Positions 21,520 to 31,939 of a stretch of DNA of 64,000 bases are shown piece by piece. Positions within the stretch are counted from its first letter, which is position 1. Each line of letters begins with the position of its first letter. The position numbers and the translations under genes were made by a program. The notes below the pieces were generated by a model. It was not told where the DNA came from. It saw only the letters and a program-made list of their open reading frames with translations, and searched no databases. The stretch is from assembly GCA_016648135.1 (NCBI GenBank), contig JADDOH010011247.1:1-64000 (forward strand), in the 5' to 3' direction. The stretch is from Agrypnia vestita. Taxonomy: Eukaryota; Arthropoda; Insecta; Trichoptera; Phryganeidae.

Positions 21520-22260
21520 CATCACGTCACGCCTGGAGCGAGCTGGGAGTTTATCTGGCTCCGAAAATTGAATAGAACGAGTGCATTAGGTCGTGCCGTT
21601 TTTAAAAAAACATTGCTAACTACATGCGGAAGCGGTGTTTATGCCAGAAATTGTGACATGTTATCTGAAATCAATGTCACCAAGCGAATGTATTCGCACA
21701 GCCTATTGTAGCTTCATTGTTTTTTGAATCTGATTTAGAAATTTTGACCTGATGTTAATTGAATCTACAGAATGTGATTGCCGGCGTTTTCGACGCCAGC
21801 GCTGCGTCACCGCTAGTAGTATAAAAGTATTTAGTTTCGATTGTCTTTTCCATCCTTGTTTAATGCGGCCGCTAGCGATGATGTCGAGGCGCGGTAAATT
21901 AAATTATTCAACTCTATTTATTGTACAAAAAAGATTTCGATGTGCAAAATTCACAAAAATATTTTATGGAAAATTGTCACCTTCTGTGGCACCATTAATT
22001 TTTGATTAAATTTATTTGAATAAATTCACATGTTAACTAAAGAATGTTTCGTTATATAACCCTTGTCATTGAACTGTTGCTACTTTAAATATGTTAAAAT
22101 GAGAGAAAGTTGAAGTGCAGCGTACACGACACCAGAAATACCCTGAGTTTGAAATGTAGAAGTAAGGTGAGTCCCATTCTTCTCCGACTGAGCAAAAACT
22201 GGTGGTGACGAGGAGTTCTGATGGAAGCATCAGAACCTCACGTCATAATATATATATATT
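21520..22260. other. Unassigned stretch
   Basis: One plus-strand frame at 21752-22009 has no recognised features. No repeats were matched to other parts of the window. Confidence 0.3.
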
Positions 22261-22262
22261 AA

Positions 22263-22310
22263 CTAGCTGAAATCCGTCAAAAATGAGAAGTTTTTCGAAT
22301 GGCCCAGATG
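22263..22310 (-). mobile_element. Helitron-like family A terminus, fragment
   Basis: CTAGCTGAAATCCGTCAAAA at 22263-22282 is the family A end in decayed form. Little of the body follows. Confidence 0.45.
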
Positions 22311-22389
22311 AATCTTGAATAGATGGCTATTATCATAATCACTAGAAAAATAGAGAAAGTGGTAGGATGTTCTCGAGGCATTGCGAAAT

Positions 22390-22720
22390 CAAGTTTTATA
22401 TAAAAAGAGAGCGGGCGCGCGCGCGAAAAGTTGTTGTTATTTGAAAGGCGTGCATAAGTTCACAGATAAAAGCGAACGGTGCAACGGCGTGTCAGCTTGT
22501 GCCTAGCGAGCAGAATACCAGCGTCAATAATTAAGAAGAGTACTTAAAAGACGTTTTGAAATAAGTGCGACCACTTACGTGCGATTTACGAATCTGGGGT
22601 GAATTATGCCGAACGTGTGAAGAATACTTGGTCATAATTAGTGTGAATTATAGAACGGTGCTCCGACAAAATTAATGTCTAGAGACTTAGCGTGATAAAG
22701 AAATTTTTAATCGTTTTTAG
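22390..22720 (+). promoter_or_regulatory. Possible promoter or LTR-like region
   Basis: TTTTATATAAAAAGAGAGCG at about 22394 resembles a TATA box, followed by a CG dinucleotide run (GGGCGCGCGCGCG) and then GC-moderate sequence without a long frame. The layout fits a promoter with 5' untranslated sequence, or a solo LTR. No matching second LTR was found. Evidence is compositional only. Confidence 0.25.
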
Positions 22721-22729
22721 TGTTTCGGT

Positions 22730-23880
22730 GTATAAAATTGTCACGAAATTTTCTAACACAGTTTTTGTGACAAATTTTACTGGGGAACGCACTGAATAAA
22801 AAAACTCTATGTGAGTAAAATATGCGAGATATTTTTCGCGAATGTTTCATGTTATATTAATTAGAAATATTTTCACCCACGTGGCGTAAATATTTCAATT
22901 ATAATTAAACTTCGTTTGATCTTCGCTGCCTCTTGTACGACAGAAAATAGTAGCATTTAGAAACAGGCTGAAGTAAGCTGAAATTTAAAAACGTAAATAG
23001 GTAAATTCTTTACTTACAGGCACATTAAAAGAAAGCTTTTATATGGAGGTTTATTTCGAAAAAAAATAAATTAATTCGCTATTTATACTATATTTCTGTT
23101 ATAGTTTTTTTTTCTGCAACAATGCAGTGACTTGCGCGCATCATAATTTGAAAAAAAAATTTGAAAAAAAAATTTCTCTGATCGTTTTTTTTCGCAACAA
23201 TGAAGCCTCTTGCCAGTTGCAACCACTGAGAGCAGGCAGACCGACATCATTCACCTTAGGGGACTACTCTACAAACTATGAAAGTAAATCTAACCTTATC
23301 CATGTTCGTTATGAAAAATCCCGTGACTTCTTAGGCTAATAGAGCACTCGCTTAACACCCAGCGCTCTTCCATTCAAATAATTTTAGAATAATAAGGGTG
23401 AATATTACGCAATGTAAAATAGTGAGACTAAAAATGTCACGAAATCATCCAACAAGCTATTTTTAATGCAGTTATCGACAAATTTTACTTGGAAGCCCCT
23501 GAAAGACATGTAAAGACGTTAAGAATATTGGTGAAAATGCTTACCTAAGTGATTGTACGAACCATCATTGATTGCCTTCTTTAAGGCAGGACACTACTTT
23601 GGGCGCTTGAAAAAAGGCTATTTTTATGAGATTACGAATAAAGATATTGATTTAGGGTTTGTTAGGCTAAATAAATACACTCTTGAAATACATTAAATTT
23701 TTTTAATTATATATTTTCTGCACTTTCAACACACGAAAACACCATTTAAATACAAAACCTGGATTAGTAGGTGGGTCTGCGTTGGTGTTGAAATTTCAAA
23801 AATGAGACGTCAAAAACAAATTTTTCTTTCGAAATGTTATGTTCAATCTATCACTAGCAACCGACTGAACTAGAATTTTT
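22730..23880. other. Unassigned AT-rich stretch
   Basis: A short plus-strand frame at 23127-23339 shows no family features. Two similar phrases, GTGACAAATTTTACTGGGGA at about 22766 and CGACAAATTTTACTTGGAAG at about 23474, suggest an old local duplication of about 100 bases. Confidence 0.35.
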
Positions 23881-23884
23881 TTTT

Positions 23885-24067
23885 TAATTAAAAAAAAAAA
23901 TAGAGATGCGACACGGAATACGTGTCACATCAATATTCTTACTATTTTCAAACTAAGCTAAACGCTTGTGCTATGAAAATAGGACTAACTTGCTAGTCTG
24001 GGCTGAGATTCGATCCCGCGACCTTTGGATCACGAGGCGAGTGTCCTAACCACAAGACCAACAAGCT
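23885..24067 (-). mobile_element. tRNA-derived SINE, copy 2 (best head)
   Basis: On the minus strand the head reads TAGCTTGTTGGTCTTGTGGT then TAGGACACTCGCCTCGTGAT and a B-box-like GGGATCGAATC. This order matches a tRNA-like promoter with A and B boxes. The tail side at 23885 is poly(A/T). It is the best-preserved copy of the family here. Confidence 0.75.
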
Positions 24068-24221
24068 AATTAGGTATGTATTTAAATTTTTTGATTATTA
24101 CAATTTTTTTGGAAAAAAGCAGTGAATATACATTTTTACCATTTTGTTATTTTTGCATGTGCTTTAAAAATTCCTGCCTTAATAATAGGAAAATGATTTT
24201 GTGGTCAAAAATAATATTTTC

Positions 24222-24474
24222 GTTGTCTTTCCGTCTGTCTGTGTGCAACTAAGTCTAACGTCCGTAATTTCGTTCGAATTCACGGGGAGAAAATAACAAA
24301 TTTAACGGCCTGAAATGGGGCCGCAACCCCGGGCCAGCAAACCCGAACCGCCGCTTAACGCATATTGCTACCGCCGCCTTTTCGTGGCTCGTCAAAAATA
24401 TACTATAAACATAAACACAGGACTTAGAAAAGACGCGAACCAATGTTCCATAATTTTTGACGGCTTACAGCTAG
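24222..24474 (+). mobile_element. Helitron-like family A, copy 4
   Basis: On the plus strand the body starts near TTCGTTGTCTTTCCGTCTGT and ends with TTTTTGACGGCTTACAG and CTAG at 24471-24474 followed by T. The internal part GGGCCAGCAAACCCGAACCG corresponds to the 7540 and 55590 regions of other copies. No coding capacity. Confidence 0.6.
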
Positions 24475-24477
24475 TAT

Positions 24478-24580
24478 AATTAATAAGAATTTACTTTGTT
24501 TTCACGACCTATTTTTGAAAATTCTAACATTCTTTGAGGCCTATGGCCCCTTCATCAGAATACAATGTATCTATACTAAA
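24478..24580. mobile_element. Partial hammerhead-bearing element
   Basis: It has the left arm (AATTTACTTTGTTTTCACGAC) of the palindromic family and, on the minus strand, CTGATGA with a stem II AGGGGCCATAGGCCTC, but the GAAAC is replaced by AAAGA. Only one side is present. It starts directly after the Helitron end at 24474. Confidence 0.5.
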
Positions 24581-24748
24581 AAATTAAAAAATAAAAATCA
24601 ATCTTTTTTGATAATTAAAATTTACAAATTTTTGATATTTACAAATCAAACATCAAATTATACAGGATTATCTAAAGTTGTATAAATGAGATATATAAAT
24701 AAGATAAAGTGTTAATAGCAAATTGAATAAATAACCAGGTCTTTTTTA

Positions 24749-25280
24749 CTCCCTTTATATTAATTCGTGGCGTCTGCTTGCTTGCTTGCTGGCTTGCCGT
24801 CAAAAAAAACTTTGATCGATTTTTGACCCTTTTCCCGTGATCCAATCGAGCTGAAACTTGGCAAGAAGACTCGTGGCGACGATCAAGAAGATCTATTAAA
24901 TTTTCGTTAAAAAAACTAATAATTATAGTATAATTTCGGATTTTTTGAAATTTTATTGGTTTTTTCGAATTGGAATCATTAGAAAAGTTTGATTAGCAAC
25001 GGCGGCCTGATAACGTCGTGGAATATTTTCTAAATTTGGTAACTTTTTCTAAATAGGTACTTCGCTACGAATGTCGAAAATCTAAATTGACTGACAAATG
25101 TTTTTAGAATTTAATCTTCAAAGCATAAAGTGTCTTATCAAAGCTCAAAACATCTTAGAAATATATTAAAATTGCTGTAAGTTTAGTGTTATGTTATATG
25201 TTTTAATTCGTCTTTAATTGTTGTTATATTTTACAAAGAAAGGGAGTATAATAAAAACTTGGTTTTTATGGGTTACTTTT
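24749..25280 (+). mobile_element. GGGAGT-family non-autonomous element, copy 1
   Basis: The left end is TTTTACTCCCTTTATATTAA, then CGTGGCGTCTGCTTGCTTGC. The right end is ACAAAGAAAGGGAGTATAAT followed by AAAAACTTGGTTTTTATGGG. The ends are inverted over about 14 bases. Interior words GATCCAATCGAGCTGAAACT and GACGATCAAGAAGATCTATT recur in copies at 32437, 41916, 59820 and 60537. No coding capacity; superfamily unknown. Confidence 0.65.
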
Positions 25281-25289
25281 TAACAAATA

Positions 25290-25790
25290 ATTATCTTTTA
25301 AATTTATTTTCATAATAGTACCTAATTATTTATTCATCTCCCGTACATATATATTTTTAAATTTTTTTTATTGTCCCTACTTCGATTTTTAATTTTTAAT
25401 ATACAGTATCAACCATTGGCTCCGAATGACGGTAATTTCAACAAACAAGTGGTGAATAGAAAGCACATGTTACATCATAATTGAATTAAAACTGCATTTT
25501 TGTTGTGTTATCGGTAAAACTGTCTTACTCTCTACAATTTTGACACATACGCATTTTTATATTGCACGTAACTAAATTTTGATGACGTCTTTATTTAATT
25601 ATTACTTTATTTAATAATTAATTATTAATTTAAGAATTATCCACAGGTGGAAATGTGGCCTCAACTCAATTTGAAAATCGCACTTAATAACGTCTCTGGA
25701 AGGTCGAAAAGTGCATGTGAATTATTTCACTCTTGGCTTGGCGTGTCATGCAAAGTGTGACAATTTAATTCACAGTACTTAAAAGATTAA
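25290..25790. other. Unassigned AT-rich stretch
   Basis: No gene or repeat family recognised. It lies between a GGGAGT-family element and a hammerhead pair. Confidence 0.35.
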
Positions 25791-25799
25791 CATAAAAAA

Positions 25800-25925
25800 C
25801 ATTTCGCTTTTGCGACGTTTCGGTCGGTGACAACCTTCATCAGGACAATATAATATAGGCTGTATCAGACTGTATCAATCTATATTATATTGTCCTGATG
25901 AGGGTGAGACTAACGGAAACAAGTT
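25800..25925. mobile_element. Head-to-head hammerhead pair, GGTTGTCACCGACC type
   Basis: The minus-strand motif (about 25812-25846) has intact CTGATGA (rc 25837-25843), one extra A, stem II GGTTG/CGACC around TCAC, GAA, and ACGTC, so the GTC triplet for cleavage is present. The plus-strand partner has CTGATGA at 25895-25901 but a degraded stem II before GAAAC. The centre (TATAATATAGGCTG...CTATATTATA) is itself inverted. Confidence 0.6.
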
Positions 25926-26124
25926 AAAAAATATATACTATTAATTAAGAACTAAGTATTCAATTTTATTTTAAATTTGAACTAATTTTTAAATTTTTAG
26001 TCTTGAATCTAAAAACTTTCTTGACATCAAGACGTATACAGGATTACTAAGATTACATTTTTATCTAACAATATAATAACAGAGTGTTAGTTAAATTAGT
26101 ATAAACCACTACCATATTTAAGGT

Positions 26125-26170
26125 CTATCGGTTTCGAGACGTACCCGTCTCTTCGTCAAGACCAACACTA
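26125..26170 (-). ncRNA. Hammerhead-like motif, one core change
   Basis: The minus strand reads GGTC, TTGACGA, one extra A, GAGACG/CGTCTC as a six-pair stem II around GGTA, GAA, then ACCGATA and GACC. GGTC and GACC form a four-pair stem I. The first core base is T instead of C, so activity is doubtful. Confidence 0.5.
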
Positions 26171-26179
26171 CAGTACTAT

Positions 26180-26510
26180 GTTCACAACACTATACACCAC
26201 AACAATAGTATTGTTAACTTTTCACCAATATTTATCACATGCGTGTTAATCTTGTCAAGGACAAGCATGCACTAGCTTGCCTACAGAACGATCAGGAATC
26301 TACGAGGGAGAGAGCGTGAGAGGGGGCGGGGTCTAAAGTGGTTGTTACCAAATCTTTTGTGAAAGTTAAATTGAACAAAGGGCTGTATGGAAAGGGAATG
26401 TGGAAAATGGTATGGTTATTTTATTATATTTAGTTTCAGCGAATAAGTCAATTTAAAAAAGCAAATGTATTCTTCTCATGAATTCTCAGCTTCAAAACCC
26501 TGTAATTTTT
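26180..26510. other. Unassigned stretch
   Basis: No feature seen apart from GAGAGAGCGTGAGAGGGGGC at about 26307. Confidence 0.3.
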
Positions 26511-26516
26511 ATTTAA

Positions 26517-26745
26517 CTAGTTGTGACCCGTCAAAAATGACGGTACTTTTACATGTCGGTTCCTAAGGAATAAGTATGTATTTATTTTATATTAAAAAAA
26601 ATTTCAAAAAAATTTTCAAAAAAAAAATTTTTTGTAAAAATTTTTATTCAAGAACAAAATTTTACTATAAAAAAGTTACGGACGTTACACGAAGTTACGT
26701 GGACGAACGGATAGAAAGACAACGAAATTATTATAATTGGGATGA
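26517..26745 (-). mobile_element. Helitron-like family A, copy 5
   Basis: CTAG at 26517-26520 and the perfect CCGTCA/TGACGG hairpin at 26528-26543 form the terminus on the minus strand. The body ends near TTACGGACGTTACACGAAGT and AAGACAACGAAA. Confidence 0.65.
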
Positions 26746-26747
26746 TA

Positions 26748-26995
26748 CTATGGACTATCAAGATAAGAAAGCTGGAGTACCTCGGACAAATTATGAGACG
26801 ACCAAAGTATAGTTTAAACCAAACTCATCATCCAGGAGAAAATAAGTGGTAAAAAGCGTAGAAAGACGCCGCATCTCATGGCTGCGTAACTTGAGGGACT
26901 GGTAGAACTGAGTTGTTCCGTGCGGCGGTAAATAAAGTCGTAATCGCCAAAATGATCACTGACCTTCATGGCACTATAAGAATTTGAAATTTGTT
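26748..26995 (+). pseudogene. LINE ORF2 tail, same family as 61145-63040
   Basis: The plus strand reads TIKIRKLEYLGQIMRRPKY, then a frameshifted KRRKTPHLMAA-like block, then TELFRAAVNKVVIAKMITDL. This order matches the minus-strand LINE at 61145-62340 (TIKIR, then QLIIQGKI, then RRRRVSWLPNLRDW, then VVIARMIADLR). It is a fragment with at least two frameshifts. Confidence 0.7.
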
Positions 26996-27089
26996 TTTGA
27001 CAATCTATGGAAATACATGTCATAGAATACACATTTTACGGTTGATAAATCAGAAACGTATATAGGTAGTAAAAATACGTAATAAATTA

Positions 27090-27243
27090 CCAATTTTTTT
27101 TTTTAAATAGAAATGCGAATACGGAATGCGTATTGCAATCCTGGGATTGGTCTGCAACAAACACTCGATTTCTCCCCCCCTCTCTGTCACCTGCCAGCTT
27201 CTTCTATGAGAGCGTCTTGACCACTACACCAACAAGCTACTAG
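27090..27243 (-). mobile_element. Diverged tRNA-derived SINE
   Basis: It shares the head AGCTTGTTGGTGTAGTGGTC on the minus strand and the ATAGAAATGCGAATACGGAA block near its tail. The middle differs from the other copies. It may be a subfamily or an older insertion. Confidence 0.5.
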
Positions 27244-27514
27244 TGATAAGATACGTCATAAAAATCATCGCACAAGTGTAGTGCATAGGTTCATGTCTTC
27301 CATACTTACTTTCCCATACAAATAGCCAAGTCTCTGTGAGACATCTATAATGATACTAGACATCATCGATGTTTTGGGGATACACAAGCTTAAGTAGGTA
27401 CTCTATTGTAGTAGAGAAAATACAAAAAAGGTTTCCGAGATATCTCTACGTGAGGTAGTGCGGGCATAATCCTTGGCTTTACAGAGACGAGTTTTTCTCC
27501 CGGGTACGTACGCT

Positions 27515-27657
27515 TGACTATAATAGTTTAGAGACTAGAAGGAATGTGTTTTCTATATAATTCTATAGACTATAATAGTTAAGAGACTAAAAGGAATGCG
27601 TATTCTATATAGTTCTATAGACTATAATAGTTTAGAGACTAGAAGGAATTTGTATAT
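27515..27657. repeat. Three-copy tandem repeat of about 53 bp
   Basis: GACTATAATAGTTTAGAGAC begins at 27515, 27568 and 27620 (the second copy has TTAAGAGAC). Units differ at a few positions. Confidence 0.85.
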
Positions 27658-27659
27658 AT

Positions 27660-27900
27660 GATTACGCATTTTTATCAATTGCTAAAATTATGCGGAGAAT
27701 TGGTTTGTATATTTCTGATAATTACTTTGGATAGGGTCTGCATTGATTGTCTCACGTTCCAATATTCCTACAGGACCAACCTGTCGAAGGTTATGCCTGT
27801 TGGAAGTTCTACCGCTATGCTGAACAATATCTCTTTGGACATTGATCTATTCCATATCTCTGAGAGGGTTTTCCGAAGCAAGATTCTCCTACACGTTTGA
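27660..27900 (+). pseudogene. LINE ORF2 tail (CR1/Jockey-like)
   Basis: The frame reads CIDCLTFQYSYRTNLSKVMP, VGSSTAMLNNISLDIDLFHI and RVFRSKILLHV before a TGA at 27898-27900. The Y-R-T-N...S...L-N...D-I-D-L-F pattern is the conserved end of ORF2 in this LINE group, as at 8985-9265. The N-terminal part of the open frame (27660-27730) is probably not part of it. Confidence 0.6.
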
Positions 27901-27951
27901 TATGAATCATTTTATACTTATATAATTAATAAGAATGTATCAAGATATATT

Positions 27952-28110
27952 ATAGATGTCTCATAGAGACGAAGCTATATTTTTATATGGGACAGTAGAT
28001 ATGGAAGTCTTTTTAGGTGTTTATAGGGCTTACAACCTATCGTACTGCTGGCTTCAGTGATCACTACACACAATGTAACGTTCACCATGTGGAAAGTGAT
28101 TACTTATTTA
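27952..28110 (+). mobile_element. GTCTC-family MITE, copy 2
   Basis: It opens with ATAGATGTCTCATAGAGACG and contains GGCTTCAGTGATCACTACAC and CAATGTAACGTTCACCATG. The right end is lost. Confidence 0.6.
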
Positions 28111-28151
28111 AAAAAAAATTAACTATTGAATTTGAAATTTGATTATTTACA

Positions 28152-28650
28152 AATAATATTTTTCTCCAATGATTTTCAATATCAAATATTGGAGGATAAA
28201 TAAATTCTTATACATTTTATTTAACATATTATCTATTAATTTTGTATCAAAATCATTTTGGATCGCAATTCATTTAATAATATTCAATTCAATTTTAAAA
28301 TTATCCATAGATAATGGAACATTCATCAATCTACTAATCATAGTGAAGTGCTGATAATTTCTGAGAATGCGGATGACGTTATTATACATGATAATTTGTA
28401 GTATAAAAGCAAAAGCAGCAATATACAAAAAAAATAATTTAATGCAGTCATCGAGGATTACTAATTTATAATGTAATGAATTCGAGATTTTACCGGAAAC
28501 ACAGCCTACAAATGTATAGGAAACATGATTTTGGAGGGGATAGAATGCAAAAAATATAGAATTCAGTGCATTAATAACTTTAAATAAAGTCAGACTGCAC
28601 TCAAAGTGTATTTTTTTTTTGATATTGCTACCATTGCTTTCATATTCCAC
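28152..28650 (-). pseudogene. Membrane-protein-like frame, possible chemoreceptor fragment
   Basis: A minus-strand frame of 126 codons runs 28650-28270, then after one TGA the same frame stays open to about 28152. It contains hydrophobic stretches (for example LFFLYIAAFAFILQIIMYNN) followed by RILRNYQHFTMISRLMN. This general pattern, an N-terminal hydrophobic domain in an AT-rich gene, is seen in insect gustatory receptors, but I see no diagnostic C-terminal motif. It could also be chance in AT-rich DNA. The in-frame stop argues for a pseudogene if it is real. Confidence 0.25.
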
Positions 28651-28663
28651 ATATTATGTTTAG

Positions 28664-29681
28664 CAGTGGCGTGCAGCGCATACAAGCAAAAAAGCTGTGC
28701 ATTAGTAAAGATTCTGGGAAACAAATATTAATTAAATAATCCTTATCTTAAGAAAAAGTTGATTTAAAATTCTAGCCGTAATTCATCATACGGCTAGAAG
28801 TTTTATTTCTGACGTTTCTGTTTAACGTGACGTATCTGTTTTTTCCGATTTAAAATTCTAGTCGTAAGTCGTCCTACGGCTAGAAGTTTTATTTCCGACT
28901 TTTCGTGTCAATTTTTCATTTATCTCTCTTGTTTGCGCCTAATAAATTTGTTCCATAGATCTAGTCAAGTCGAGAAAAAATTCGTCCTGAACGGTGTATT
29001 TTTACTTAGTTCCAAGCTGCGAGTTTTTTGTAATAGACAAGTAAATTTTTCATGGGATAGCGTGTATCTTCGAAAGGTCCTATGCTAGGTGAGAACTACG
29101 CGCACGTCATTGCAGAAATGTTATTTTTTACAAATTCCATACAAGACTTTCGGTGTAAATTCAATTTGTCATTTCTATGGTGAATGTAAATACCATCTGT
29201 CATATAAAATTTTTTTTTTTTTTTCATATATATATATATATATATTTTTTTTTTTTGATATTTATTACATTAAACATATGCCAAACTGCACAGCAGTTTT
29301 AAGGCATTTACGACGACATTGCCATCGATGATATCATAAAATATTTGATTTATTTTTGTGAAAATAAACATATAGGTATCTGAAATTAGTATTATTCCCG
29401 ATTTAATTATATACAATAAATCGTCTTCTAAATATATTGAAAATTTTTGCCGTATTACCTATATATAAAATATTTATTTATTTAGGAAAATTTGTTTACA
29501 GTACTTCTTTAATAGTGCAGTTATTTTTGTGGATTGTAGCTACTCAAAATAGTTCATTATATACAATTGATTATTTTTAAATGTATTTACCCTTATAGGT
29601 ATATGCGTATATATATTTTTTTAATATAGGTATATAGTCGGTCACAGCATAACCTAAGTTTATACCCACTGCACGCCACTG
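28664..29681. mobile_element. hAT-like non-autonomous element, 1018 bp
   Basis: The ends CAGTGGCGTGCAGCGCATA and the mirror CAGTGGCGTGCAGTGGGTA are terminal inverted repeats. Flanks ATGTTTAG (28656-28663) and ATTTTTAA (29682-29689) agree at six of eight positions, consistent with an old 8-bp hAT target duplication. Inside is a tandem duplication of about 88 bases (about 28760 and 28848), each unit with a hairpin CTAGCCGTA...TACGGCTAG. There is no transposase. Confidence 0.65.
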
Positions 29682-29689
29682 ATTTTTAA

Positions 29690-30370
29690 TATGATATAGG
29701 TATGTTAATTCATCTTTTATTACATTTTCGATTTTAATGCATGTTTCTTATGTAAATGTTATATACATAAATAAATGGAATTGAATTCATTATTTAATAT
29801 ATATCTTGATTAACTCTATTATTGTTTCTTTGCAATCCTTAGTTGTCCTTTATAAATGTTTAATTTTATTTTTATCGATTGAGATTTCGCAATAATTTCT
29901 CCCGATTTTTGTCGTTGAAACGTAAACTTCCCTGGCCGACGCAGGGGCACTGGACGGTCCAGGCTATTAAAACTTCATCTCACCCTTTATCTGGCTCTCC
30001 CTCCACGCCATGTTTACATGGCCCACTTGGGGTTGAGTGTGCTAACCCATATAAAGAATATAAATAGATAATAGGAAACCCAGATCCGACATTCAAGGCT
30101 ATTGAGGCTAAAATTCACCTCATCTGGATACAAATATTCATCAGATAGTATGTAAAGTAGGCAGATATGGTGGTCAGAGGTCAATCGCACGGTTTAACTG
30201 CAGGGGTATATATTTATTTATTTATTTGGTCATCCAAGAGGAAGACATAAATACATTGCAAGAAAAAAATAAGTCTCCCACAATTAATATAGGACGACAC
30301 AGATAAGACCGAGTCGTAATAAGAGAGAAAAGTAAAAGTAAACAGTAATAATACGTATAACGTATGTCAA
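29690..30370. other. Unassigned; repeat tail at about 30210-30240
   Basis: TATTTATTTATTTATTTGG at about 30211 looks like the tail of a minus-strand retroelement. A short plus frame at 29879-30067 has no recognised features. Confidence 0.35.
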
Positions 30371-30382
30371 ACATAATAATTT

Positions 30383-30715
30383 CGTTGTCCGTCTGTTTGT
30401 AACATCCGTAATTTTGTTTAAATTCACGACTAAAAAACGAAATTATACGTCTGGATGTAGGGCGCGAACCTCGGACGCGCAAATGCCAGCGCGGCACCCT
30501 AGCGACATTGCTATAGGTCTTTTCATATACCTAAGCTTGCAATTGAGTGAGTGTGGGTACAGTGCGCAATACGGGCATTGTTTCGTTGTTTTAAGTTTAC
30601 GGAAAAGACCTATACCATTGCCTCTCCGTGGATCATCAAAAATATACTATACATGCCGTATATATGTATAGCAAAGACACCAACCACTTCATGTTCGGTC
30701 GGCGTACGGCTGATA
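30383..30715 (+). mobile_element. Helitron-like family A, copy 6 (decayed end)
   Basis: It begins with TTCGTTGTCCGTCTGTTTGT and contains GTAATTTTGTTTAAATTCAC and CGTGGATCATCAAAAATATA, in the same order as the 24222 copy. The 3' end is decayed to GGCGTACGGCTGATAATC. Confidence 0.5.
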
Positions 30716-30744
30716 ATCTATATATTTTTAATTAATTTTTAATT

Positions 30745-30865
30745 TTTTTAAAAAAAAATAGAGATGTGAACACGGAATACGTGTCACATCAATATTCTTA
30801 CTATTTTCAAACTAAGCTAAGCGCTTGTACTATGAAAATAGGACTAACTTGCTAGTCTGGAGTGA

Positions 30866-30921
<56 letters not shown>

Positions 30922-30926
30922 TTGCA
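30745..30926 (-). mobile_element. SINE copy truncated by a (TA)n microsatellite
   Basis: The SINE part (30745-30868) has AATAGAGATGTGAACACGGA and GTGTCACATCAATATTCTTA, then stops inside the head at AACTTGCTAGTCTGGAGTGA. From 30868 to about 30926 an uninterrupted TA run replaces the rest of the head. More TA-rich DNA continues to about 31030. Confidence 0.7.
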
Positions 30927-31035
30927 AAAACAATCTAACATGTATCATAATAAGAATGATGCATTGATATAATCATTTAATATATAGTATATATAATATA
31001 TATATATATATTATATATATATAGTATATACCCGT

Positions 31036-31933
31036 GTTTCCCTATCCGCCAAGTTTTCTCCACAAAAACCCACCGGTGGTTATGATGGTGGATAGCCCTT
31101 GGTGTTACATCGAAAATATGCGAGTTTGGTGGGGGTGGCTGCGCATGAGTGGGAGTTTAACACCCATTTTGTTATGGAAAAGCCGCAAACGCTTCAGATT
31201 GTTTAAAAATAGGCGCGCCGACTGTGTCGGTGAGTCTAGAAGGTTGCGGAAAAACCTGCTCTAGAAAGTTCTGGAAGGAGAAGGTTCTAGAAAATTCCCG
31301 AAAGTTCTATAAGGTTCTAAACTGAGTGGCGGAATGTGTCGGTGTGTCTAGAAGGTTCCTGTACATTCGATAAATTTCTTGAAAGTTATTTATAAGTTAT
31401 TATTTTTTTATTAGATACTATTTAGATACAATTTGTACGTGTTTAATATAATAATATGTACGTATAATGAAATTGTAGATATTATTGTTCTTAATCCTCC
31501 TCACTAGGGGTTCCTGTGCTGAGGCGGACTGGTTTATACTTATTTATTTTCTATTTTTAAATTACTGCGAAGTTTTCAATACTCCTTCTAATTTATCTGT
31601 ATCGACTTGTTTTAGCCATGCTTTTATCTTTTTTTTGAACTCTTCAATCTTTTCAATATTTTTGAGGGTTGGGGGAAGGATGTTGTAGAGTTTTGTTGCA
31701 AAATAAATGTAGCTTCTTTGGCCAAAAGTTGTGTTGTAAGTTGGTATATTTCTATTTACCATTTTACTGCCTCTCGTATTATTTTTGCATAATTAAATCC
31801 CCTAGTAAACAAAACGTATTTATCACTATAAAGTTCTGGAAGAAAAATGTTCTAGAAGGTGCGCGAAAGTTCTATGACGATCCAAACAGTGTACTAAAAA
31901 TCTACGTGGGCGAAGCCGCGCGGGCACAGCTAG
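31036..31933 (+). mobile_element. Helitron-like family B, copy 2, interrupted by a LINE
   Basis: 31036-31390 is the inverse of the 19820-20150 copy. The 3' part resumes at about 31830 with GTTCTGGAAG and ends in a GC-rich hairpin region GGGCGAAGCCGCGCGGGCAC, then AG and CTAG at 31930-31933 followed by T. The subterminal hairpin plus CTAG-T end is the Helitron signature. The LINE at 31395-31826 is nested. Confidence 0.65.
31395..31829 (-). mobile_element. Short LINE copy, nested in Helitron B
   Basis: The minus strand has a frame MVNRNIPTYNTTFGQRSYIY, FATKLYNILPPTLKNIEKIE and FKKKIKAWLKQ (31762-31562), the C-terminal end of a CR1/Jockey-like ORF2, then a 3' UTR toward 31395. TATAAGTT at about 31390 and TATAAAGTT at about 31823 are a plausible target duplication. 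Its 5' end (TTTATAGTGATAAATAC) is the same as in the 34085-34541 copy. Confidence 0.7.
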
Positions 31934-31939
31934 TAATGT

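Noticed and set aside
22390..22720. Solo LTR of a Gypsy or Pao element
   Set aside because: No TG...CA ends, no target duplication and no second copy in the window were found, so only a weak promoter-like call was kept.
23985..24067. Possible genuine tRNA gene
   Set aside because: The acceptor and T arms do not close, and the same head recurs with the same non-tRNA tail at other sites. It is a SINE head.
31034..31264. Plus-strand frame with VVMMVDSPWCYIENM
   Set aside because: It lies in the Helitron B body and is not preserved in the inverted copy at 19820-20150.
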